64,000 nt of DNA from Gongronella butleri (taxonomy: Eukaryota; Mucoromycota; Mucoromycetes; Mucorales; Cunninghamellaceae). The stretch is from the NCBI GenBank assembly GCA_025201375.1, contig JAIWZP010000025.1:395421-459420 (forward strand). The letters are read 5' to 3'. Each line of letters opens with the position of its first letter. Position 1 is the stretch's first letter. Made by a program: the position numbers and the translations under genes. A model generated the notes under the pieces. It made no database searches, was not told the DNA's origin, and saw only the letters and a program-made list of their open reading frames with translations. Shown one piece after another: positions 56,185 through 64,000 of this stretch.

Positions 56185-58761
56185 CTAGGAAAACTCTTGC
56201 AGCGAAGGCATGTTGCACATGAGCACCTCTAGAGCTTTCCAATTGTCGAGGGATCGGCGTGTAAACTGCAATTTCTCATGCACATGAGTCTGGTACAGCG
56301 TGGCGATAAAAGCCTGCTGCTTGTGCAAAAACGTCAGCTCACAGTGCATGCAATATTGGATGAACAGGTCGCGTCGCTGTTGGAACACCAAGCGCTCTTG
56401 GTCCTGGAAAAAAGAAGAAATGTCAGCGGCCGCAATCTTTTTTTTTTTCCACTTACGGCTTGAATGGCTTCATCTAAGCGACTGACATTGTTTTCCAAGC
56501 CGGGGACGCCGCGATTCTGGTTAGCTCGTGCACGATTGGAGGCGAGGCGCTTGGAGAGCGCATCAATTTGGTTTAGCGAGAGCTTTTGACGTCGATCAAG
56601 CATGTCCTGATGAAAATACGTCAGCAAACAAGCATGACGCAGTCATTCTCGATCCACCTGTCTTACCTTGAACGCCAACAAGGTATCGTGATGTTGCTTC
56701 AGCTGCGCCGCAAGGCCCTCCAGCGTGGCATTAGCTTCTTGATCGGTGATGTCGCCGGCGTAGCCCAGATACGTGGTAAATGAGTCGTAGCCGCGTGTCA
56801 TGTGAGGGCATCCCTGGCAGCCGGGAACATAGCAATCCTTGTCCAAGTCGCCGAGGTCACTAAAACAACAAAAATAAGCCAAAAGTGCCTGTTTCCATGT
56901 AAAGAGTGTGAAGCTTACGTGATGGTATGGCGAAACGCGTCCATGGCGGCCTTTTGTGCATGGGCAAGGTCGGCAACACGAACCATGGTGTCGTGCATAT
57001 TCTGGTAATATTGTAATAACTTGGGTAAACGTGATTCAAGAGCGTGCAGGCGGTCTGACAGGTCTTTTGGGATGCAAGCGGCCAGGTCATCGTGATCAAT
57101 ATGCTCATTGACTCGCACAAATTCTTCTTGAATGTCTGGCGCGTTGGCCCGACGCCACGCCAAGAATTCCGATGGCTCGCACAAAAAGATGTCAACAAGC
57201 TTGTCTTGCTTGAGCACAGGATGGCGCACAATGAAATTGATGAAATGCGCAAGTCCTTGTCGACGTATCTCTAGAAACGCGGGGGTCACTGCGCGTATAG
57301 AAAGAAAAATAAAAGTGAGCATTCTTTCTTTCTTTCTTTCTATTTTTTTTCTTTGATTTTTGGCTTACATCCGCGCAAATCCACCTTTTTGGGGGGCATG
57401 ATAGGGATGATGCGAAAGGGGTATGTCTTGATGAGGATTTCCCAGAGCCAGTAAAAGTCGCTATAGCGGCGCAGGACAAGACTGGAGCGCTGGTGGCTGG
57501 AAATGGCGTAATTAACGTGTTTGAAGAGAAAGCCCTCGCGCTCGGGCGCAATGGTGACTTTTAGGGCATCTAAATCGCTGAACCAGTCATCTGTATCGAG
57601 CTTTTGCGTGGTGGGCAAGCTGATGCGATGCGCAAGCGGCGAAGAAGAGGCTGCGTCCATATCCTGCTGCGTGTTTTCGAGCCGTGCGCCCAGGATCGGC
57701 GACGCTGGTACGTGTCCATTGGCCACCTCTGCTGCGCCGCTGCTTGAGATCGTGGGTACGGCGCCGGTGCTTCCGTTTGCATTGGCAGCATGGCTGGTCG
57801 CGCCGGGTTTCCGCCAAGGATCATCAATGAGCTGGTCCTTGGCACTTTGCTTGGGATTTTCAGGGCGTGGTGACGTCATTGGGCTCGTGGTGCTGCTCGT
57901 AGTGTCGCTGATGACGGTCGACGTGTTGGTCATGGATGGTGTCGTCGATTTCAACGTGTCAAGATTGGGCAAAATGGGCAAAGGCAATTCTACGTTCCGA
58001 AAAAAAAGGGTGGGTTTCCTAAAACAAAGTGAGGGCCGCGCCCAATGGCTCTTACCATTTCGATGCTGGTACACAGTGTGCAAAGACAGCTCTGGAAAGT
58101 AAGAAAAAAAAAACAGTGAATATTGGGTAATCTTTGAAAAAGAGTGTCCATTTTACCCATGTTCTTTTGAGCACAGGCCACGAGGGCCAAGGCCGTGTTG
58201 AATTCAGCACGTGTAGCGTATTCAGCGTTGGACGGCACCACCAATGAGCGGATCTGAAACGAGAACGAGTCCGTCAGGGGTCAATTTTACGGTGTTCCTT
58301 TTTTTTTTTTTTTTTTTTTTTTACTTTGTCCAAGGTGCGCGGCGGCAGGCCGGACAGATGGATCACGCGCTCAAGTGACGAAAGAATGAGATGGTCTCCT
58401 TGTGGGCTTGCTCGGATGTACGCCGTGTCGTAAATCTCGGGCAGATCGATGCCCACTGATTGAAAAAAAAAAGCGAAAAAACGAGAAAAATTGAGACATT
58501 AGTGACAGAATTGTGCCATTGACAGCGCAAGAGTGACATACAAAGAACGCTACCAGGAGTGACGCCTTGCTCCAGAATATCGTCGTCCACAGCAGCGGCC
58601 GGGGCACCGCCCGTCAAGGGCTGCGAGTCAAAGTGTGTGACGCTGCCCCAGGGGTCGTCGTCCACGTATTGAGACAGGGACGAAAAGGTCTGCTGCGTGG
58701 ACGAGTTGAGCAGCGACTGGAAGGCATTATTGTCAAAGTAGACGTCGTCGTCCTTGAGCAT
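56185..58761 (-). CDS. MVP1: sorting nexin MVP1/SNX8 (PX-BAR)
   Basis: Nine exons (58761-58542, 58455-58325, 58253-58157, 58091-58056, 57989-57369, 57288-56919, 56859-56667, 56606-56457, 56403-56185) give 678 aa. After an acidic N-terminus, GIDLPEIYDTAYIRASPQGD and SLHTVYQHRN match the MVP1 N-domain. A variable linker is followed by the PX domain (about 295-395; RRYSDFYWLWEIL and PIMPPKKVDLRG bind PI3P) and a helical BAR domain to the end. MVP1 forms endosomal coats for recycling of cargo such as Vps10, in parallel with retromer. Exon 1 could instead end at a weaker GTAGCG donor, 12 nt earlier and also in frame; GTATGT is preferred. Confidence 0.92.
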
Positions 58762-59051
58762 AGCAATAGAAAAGGGGGGTATCGAGCGAGATGGAAAAAA
58801 AAAAAGAAGAAAAAGATTCAGAAAAGTGAACAAAGAGCGAGAAAGGAAGTAAAAGGCACGACGCCCATTTTATGAGCTCCAATTTAAAGACAGCAAGAAA
58901 AAGGACCAGGCAGTAGAGTGCGCAAAAAAGAGCAGCATGCCAAAATGTTGCCAAAAATGAGAAAAAGGGCCAGGCCACACACACAGACGGGGTGGGCCGG
59001 CAGTTGATTTTTTTTTTATTCCATTGACGTGGATGGCAATGTGCAAAGTTT

Positions 59052-59378
59052 CTAATCAAAGAGACCAAAGCCCATGTCGTCATCGGATTCCTCCTTCTCT
59101 TCTTCCTTGGCTTCCTCCTTGGCTTCGTCGGCAGCAGCACCGCCAGCGGCAGCACCAGCAGAGGCGACAGCACCACCAGTGGGGACAGAGGCGAGCTTGG
59201 ACTGGCCCTCCTGGATCAATTCGGCAATGTCCTTGCCGTTGAGCGACTCGAGAAGCGAGGCAATGCGCGAGTCATCAGATTCGACACCGACGGTGGCCAA
59301 AAGCTTCTTGATATCGTCGGCAGAGGGCGCAGCGTTGCCACCGGCGTTCAACAAAAGATAAGCAGCAAGGAACTTCAT
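59052..59378 (-). CDS. 60S acidic ribosomal protein P2
   Basis: A single coding exon of 108 aa. [20 protein letters not shown] and the following [14 protein letters not shown] are the P2 N-terminal dimerisation domain, then an Ala/Gly hinge, a Glu/Lys run and the invariant tail [10 protein letters not shown] that recruits elongation factors to the stalk. A 5' UTR intron ends exactly at the ATG (CAG|ATG), with its GTAAGC donor at 59522. Codon use is strongly biased, as for other ribosomal protein genes. AATAAA lies about 35 bp past the stop on the minus strand. Confidence 0.97.
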   Translation of the reverse strand: MKFLAAYLLLNAGGNAAPSADDIKKLLATVGVESDDSRIASLLESLNGKDIAELIQEGQSKLASVPTGGAVASAGAAAGGAAADEAKEEAKEEEKEESDDDMGFGLFD

Positions 59379-59522
59379 CTGCACAAATTTAAAAAAGTGG
59401 AAGATTCATGTGTGAGCCATTTTGCCATCGATCTCGTTCATTGTTTCCATCCACCCAATTCATCCATCCATCCGATACGTATCGAGTCGATCCATGTATC
59501 CATCCATCCAGAAAGTGCTTAC
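59379..59522 (-). other. 5' UTR intron of ribosomal P2
   Basis: A GTAAGC donor (59522-59517) and a TTTGTGCAG acceptor immediately before the ATG define a 144 bp leader intron. An intron at this place is common in fungal ribosomal protein genes. Confidence 0.7.
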
Positions 59523-59795
59523 TTTTTTTTTTCTTTTCGCTGTGCGTGAAGTGGTTTAACTCGATGAAGAGGACAAGACGCTTTTAGCGAGCAGGGATTG
59601 AAAGAAGAAGAAGAAGCCGGATGAACAGTCGACGCCGTTTCATTTTTAAAGCCTCCTTCCTTTTTGGGATTGCCATGGCAACCGGAAAAAGTCAGCTCGT
59701 TCTTTGCCACGACAACCCAGCGAGGGGTCCCCTTTTTCTTTTTCTTTTTGCTTCCCCTCCACCCACCCGTGTCTTGCTCTTGTTTTGTATCAATT
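59523..59795. promoter_or_regulatory. shared divergent promoter, P2 / FAF2-like
   Basis: On the minus strand a CTTCTTCTTCTTCTTTCAAT tract (about 59598-59617) lies roughly 75-95 bp upstream of the P2 leader intron donor, resembling the pyrimidine tracts at ribosomal protein transcription starts. The remainder is T-rich on the plus strand toward the FAF2-like ATG. Confidence 0.4.
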
Positions 59796-61729
59796 ATGGC
59801 GCAACAATTGGATTTTTTAGACGCACATCAACAGGAATTGCTAGACCAATTTCAGGTACACGCTCGCTTTTTGTTTTAATGGGCAGAAACGCCAATTTCT
59901 GTCGATTTTTATTTTTTACGCTGACTTTTTTCGCTAGACTATCACACAAAGTGAAGACCTGGACACAGCCCTGGATGTGCTGACGCAGCATGACTGGCAG
60001 CTAGAGGTAAGAAATATAGAAAAACAATGCAATTGGCTCACTTTTTACCTTTTAGCGCGCTCTTCAAAGCTTTTATGATACCAGTGCGCGAGCCGAGGCG
60101 TCCACGTCGTCGTCATCGAAGCCCACGTCATCAGCAACACCGCCACCGCGTCCTCCTTTGGAGTCGGCCGCGCCGCGAGTCACGTCTTCGTCACCGTCGT
60201 CCACAAATGCTACGTCTCGCGCGACCGCGCCGGCTGCTCGCCGCTCGGGCCTTTTGTCGCTATTCATGTGGCCATTTGGGCTTGCGTGGAATATCACGTG
60301 GTCCTTGCTGTCCATGCTCAGTAAGCTCAAATCACGAGCTTGAAAAAAAGTCCCAATGGCATCTGATTCCCTTTTTTAAAAAAAATGACTAGACAAGCTT
60401 CTTCCTGCCCGGCGGTTGACACAAAGGCCGCCACCAGTGCGCAGTGACCCGCGCTCGGCTGCTAATCGGTTCCTGCGCGACTTTGAAAAGGACTATGGAG
60501 AGACACATGTGCTTTTTTATCCTGAAGGCTACTCGCACGCTCTTGAAAAAGCGCGTCATGATCTTCAATTCCTGCTCGTCATTCTGCAAAGCGACGAGCA
60601 CGATGACACGGACGCGTTTTGCCGCCAAGTGCTCACCAATGAAGAATTGATGAGCTACATTCAAGCAAAAAACATCCTCGTGTGGGCCGGCAATGTCAAT
60701 CACGTCGAAGGCTATCAAGGTAAGACAGAAGCCAAGCTTTTATTTTTTATTTTTGGTCCAATGACGCGCCTATCTCACGTTTTTTTTTTTTTTTTTTTTT
60801 TTCAAAATTGGCAGTCAGCTGCACGCTCCAGGCAAGCACGTATCCTTTTATGGCCGTCATCGCGCTTCAAACCGTCGGCAGTTCACAAAAAATGACGGTT
60901 GTCGATCGCATTGAGGGCGTCCTTACGCCAGAGCCGCTGATTCAGCGCCTGGACGCCATGATTCAACGCCATGGCAGTGTTTTGAGCCGTCTGAGGCTTG
61001 AACGCGATCAGCGTGAATTGGAGCGACAGCTGCGGCAGGACCAGGATCGCGCTTATCGTGAAAGCCTGTTGGCCGACCAAGAAAAGGTATATTAAAAAGA
61101 AAAGTGACTCCCCAAGTGCATCATTCTCATTTTTTTCTTTCATGACAGGAACGCCGTGCCGAGGAACAGCGTCAAAAAGAATTGCAACAGCAAGAAAAGG
61201 AACGGCTTGCTGAAGAGGAGCGACAACGCAAACTCGAGAAACGCGCTCAATACATCCAATCTCTGTGTACAATCCTCGCCAACGAGCCCGGGGCCGATTA
61301 CAAAGGCAAAATCACAAAGATCAACTTTCGACTCGCCAATGGCGAGCGTGTTGTGCGTGCCTTTAAAGAGGAGGACACCGTCGAGGTAAGGATGACAACA
61401 AAGACGGGAAAAAAAAAAGAAAGAAAAGGGAAATAGGAAAAATATGCATTCAATTGCATGAAAATGCGTTCATTGACGGCGGTTTTGTGGTATTTGAATA
61501 GACTTTGTATCAATTTGTCGAGGCCTACCCTTTGCTGGCGCAGCACCCGGAGTCTGTCGCCGCGCCGGCTGAGTATCAACACGTGTTCCGTTTCAACTTG
61601 CACTCGCCATTCCCCCGTACCATCTACGACGTCAAGGAGCAGCGCACCGTGCCTCTCTCAGATATCCCTAGCCTGTGGCCCAGCGCGACCTTGATTGTGG
61701 ACGACGATGCTGGAGAAGAAGAAGAATGA
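59796..61729 (+). CDS. UBA-UAS-UBX protein, FAF2/Ubx2-like ERAD factor
   Basis: Seven exons (59796-59855, 59938-60006, 60056-60320, 60393-60719, 60815-61086, 61149-61385, 61502-61729) give 485 aa. A UBA-like domain is at 1-50 (QELLDQF, DLDTALDVLTQHDWQLE), a Ser/Pro-rich linker, a hydrophobic hairpin at about 108-131 (LLSLFMWPFGLAWNITWSLL) for ER or lipid-droplet insertion, a thioredoxin-like UAS domain (about 160-295; FCRQVLTNEELMSYIQ), a charged coiled coil (QRELERQLRQDQDR) and a C-terminal UBX domain (KINFRLANGERVVRAF to the end) for Cdc48/p97. The family recruits Cdc48 to ubiquitinated ER proteins. The tail is acidic (DDDAGEEEE). AATAAA at 61831-61836 is a likely poly(A) signal. Confidence 0.93.
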
Positions 61730-63282
61730 TGGCTGTTTTTCGTACCCTCGCTAGATTTTTTTTTTTTTTTTTTGTCGAACAATATGTTTTGCACCCTGCT
61801 TTCCTCGCCTTTTATTTTTTGCACCATCCCAATAAAACTTGATGTTTTTGCTTGGCTGTGACATTCCTGGGTTTACGCAAGATCGACAACCATGTGTTAG
61901 TCTTGTTCTGCCCTTAACTAGGCAAGGCCTGCATCATATCAATGCGTGTCGGACCTCAAATGAACTAGCGCGTCAAGCCGATAAAAAAGACATTCGTCTT
62001 CCCAAATGAATATATTACCATCTCGACGAGCTGTCATAAACAAAGATGTATTTGTCTTTATTTTACAATGCGCATCACAAACGCGTGTGCCAATGGGTGA
62101 ACGACATAACATAGGATCGTCGTTTATTTGGGCCAGCGATCACCTGGTTCAAATTTGAGCCCGTTCTGGCGAGTTTGCCGGGAGATGCTTCGAAAATTGT
62201 AAGTTTTAGCAGAATAAAAGCTGCAATTGGTCAACCAGACGCTTCCCCGCCCTGAAATGCGTTGTAATGGAACAAAGCCATCAAGAATACACTTGTGGAA
62301 CTCAGCTTTTAGCTCTCAAAAGTGATTTGGACGCGCCACACGCAAACCAAAATTTTCGTCGTGGCAAGCCCCCAAAACAAAATTGAAAAAATGGGTCCTC
62401 ACATTACCACAAAACTTGCACAACAGTGGCACGGCAGGGAAAAACAATGAAGGACGCCAAAAAAGAGTGGGATCGACCTGCACGTTGCCGAGCAATTCAA
62501 GATTTTAGATTTTTCTTCACTGGCGAATTGCAAAGGAAAAACGTGTCTGTAGAGAATACCGGACGTGTCCACTAGCAAGAGGGACCCCAGAAGCACGGGT
62601 TTGATTAGAAACCGACGCGTGTCACGACACGCTTGACGCGCTTTTTCACGCGTCGAAAAATGCCTATGATTTTGAAACTGTGTTAAAAATGCCAAAAAAT
62701 CTCTTTTTTCATTGATCATCAACGTCCACGTACGCAGCAATTGATGCTCTTACCGATGATATGACTAGCAAGACATTGCGGCCAGTCGTCGTTGAGTTTG
62801 ACTTGACGTGAAAAATCGCAGCTTTTTGCGTTTTTCGCGACAACCAGTCGATGGATCTCCGCTTTTTACTGCAATGCAGTCGGTTATCAAGGCATGTTCA
62901 TCCTATATTTGAATGACAAGGCGATCCGACAACCAAAATTTTTGAGGCCATCTTACCATAAGGGGGTACCATTTAGAATACAAGGCGGATTTTGAAACCC
63001 GTCGTAAGTGGCCCACCTGAATAGGTTTCAGCTCTTCTTGGAACCTTTGCACCACTCTTTCCGTCCTGACCTCCCCACACCTTCCCTCCCATTGGTCCAC
63101 AGCTCCGCCGGACCGCCATACCCCGATGAGCCCGCACCCCAAGGTGCCACTGCCTCCTTTTATTGCTGTCCCCTTTTGTATCTCCGGCCACGACAATGAA
63201 ACGCGTTTTTTTTTTTTTTTTGTGTTTCTCTCTCTTTCTCTCTTTCTTGTTCTTGTTTTTTTTTTTTTTTTTGTTCATCATC
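61730..63282. other. intergenic with R1 repeat and T-rich leader
   Basis: Besides the R1 copy, nothing is recognised. From about 63.04 kb a C/T-rich stretch with a CCAAT-type box on the minus strand (CCATTGG near 63089) leads into the next gene. Confidence 0.5.
62370..62950 (+). repeat. dispersed repeat R1
   Basis: It repeats the block order of the 10.3-11.05 kb copy: GGGATCGACCTGCACGTTGC, GGAAAAACG, GACGTGTCCACTAGCAAGAG, TTTGATTAGAAAC, CACGCTTGACGCG, ACAACCAGTCGATGGATCTC and GGCGATCCGA. Confidence 0.68.
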
Positions 63283-63952
63283 ATGATTCAAATGAATGTC
63301 GACGAAATCATGTTTACGTTGCAGAAAAACATCGAATTGCCTGCTAAATTCTGGCAAGACTTCTCGCCCATTTTGGGGTCTATTGTGGAGGTGTTTGCTG
63401 AGCATTGCGAGGTCGCTGAAGGCGTCTTTGTTCTTGATCAGTTGGCAGCTGCTTTAGAAGGCGAGGAGGGCGATACAATTTCGCCAATGGCTTCTGGAAA
63501 CCGTGGCAACAACCCATATAATGCCTATCAGGCTATGCGAAAGCGGAAGCGCTACTGTAATTTTTTTTTCAAAAGCAAATAATCATCCCACTAATATCAA
63601 TTATAGCATATTCCGCCACTGCCTATAGCCGCTTATCAAAGGCTGAAAAATGGAGCTATGTTTTACAATGGCAAGCGACTCAGCGGGACAGTATGAGCCT
63701 GCGCCGCAAGTACATCAACAGGGTAATAAAATGCCTCAGAGAATGTGTGTGCGGAGTCAACATCGTCTTTCTTGTAACGATTTCCTTTGCATTTTATTCA
63801 ATCTTATTTTATTTGACTCGATTTACTCGTAGAGACGAATTGTCATCAATAATGCAATGAAGGATATCAATTCCATGGGAGTAGAAGCATTTTTTTGCAT
63901 GGCGTCTGGCAATGCAAGAAATGGCAGCAAGAAATTACACAAGCCTTTGATT
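63283..63952 (+). CDS. unrecognised protein, 5' part, runs off the window
   Basis: Three exons (63283-63556, 63607-63722, 63833-63952) join in frame to 170 residues, with a GTGAGT donor after the last, so the gene continues to the right. Start: MIQMNVDEIMFTLQKNIELP; the next AUG is three codons in. A Lys/Arg-rich part (AMRKRKRYSYSATAYSRLSK) is followed by a Trp/Gln segment and VINNAMKDINSMGVEAF. I know no family for this. Codon use is AT-richer (TTA, ATT, GAA, AGA) and introns lack the long T runs of the other genes, so origin from a mobile element is possible. Confidence 0.55.
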
Positions 63953-64000
63953 GTGAGTGGGGGTAAATTACTGCTTCTCTCTTTTTTAAAGCTTGTATTA

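Noticed and set aside
59074..59361. 95-codon open frame on the plus strand rich in Ser and Ala
   Set aside because: It is the antisense shadow of the ribosomal P2 gene, produced by its strong codon bias.

Overview
The window is nuclear DNA of a eukaryote, most likely a filamentous fungus and probably an early-diverging (Mucoromycota-like) one. The evidence is intron-dense genes (up to 13 exons, introns mostly 55-200 bp with GT..AG ends and long T tracts), fungal proteins (TVP23, a Num1/Mcp5-type PH protein, MVP1-type sorting nexin), a UDP-GlcNAc pyrophosphorylase and no prokaryotic signals. The phylum call is inference from gene content. All gene models were built by eye from reading frame, splice sites and protein families; every multi-exon model closes in frame.

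Layout. 1-4.2 kb: gene-poor, with fragments of two dispersed repeats. 4.2-7.5 kb: alpha-arrestin (+) and a membrane-anchored metallophosphoesterase (-), convergent. 8.0-12.7 kb: three members of an unrecognised paralogous family (two intact, one truncated). 12.9-15.8 kb: CoA-binding-domain protein and M17 leucyl aminopeptidase (both -). 17.4-19.6 kb: GTPBP1-type GTPase. 19.8-21.9 kb: satellite-like array with a ~495 bp higher-order unit. 22.6-33.4 kb: TVP23 (-), LUC7-like splicing factor (-), USP7/Ubp15 deubiquitinase (+) and a coiled-coil/PH cortical protein (+). 35.4-41.5 kb: RAB11 (-), succinate dehydrogenase subunit C (+) and leukotriene-A4-hydrolase-type aminopeptidase (-). 41.9-47.7 kb: a repeat island holding a second satellite array and two adjacent, almost perfectly palindromic, TA-flanked elements. 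47.7-54.7 kb: UDP-GlcNAc pyrophosphorylase (-), a GT77-like Golgi glycosyltransferase (-) and a RasGEF (+). 54.7-56.2 kb: repeats and a 42-T run. 56.2-61.7 kb: MVP1/SNX8 (-), ribosomal protein P2 (-) and a FAF2-like UBA/UAS/UBX protein (+). 61.7-64 kb: another dispersed repeat copy and the 5' part of an unrecognised AT-rich gene running off the window.

The genes are housekeeping and are not co-functional, although several act in membrane traffic (RAB11, TVP23, MVP1, arrestin) or ubiquitin handling (USP7, FAF2-like, PPxY arrestin). Close divergent pairs (LUC7/USP7, P2/FAF2, glycosyltransferase/RasGEF) probably share promoters. The novelty lies mainly in the non-coding part: two foldback elements with equal arms, a dispersed element carrying internal ~165/495 bp periodic arrays, an ACGCGT-rich dispersed repeat (R1), and the lineage-specific paralogue cluster. 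Repeat family names R1 and S are labels used only here.
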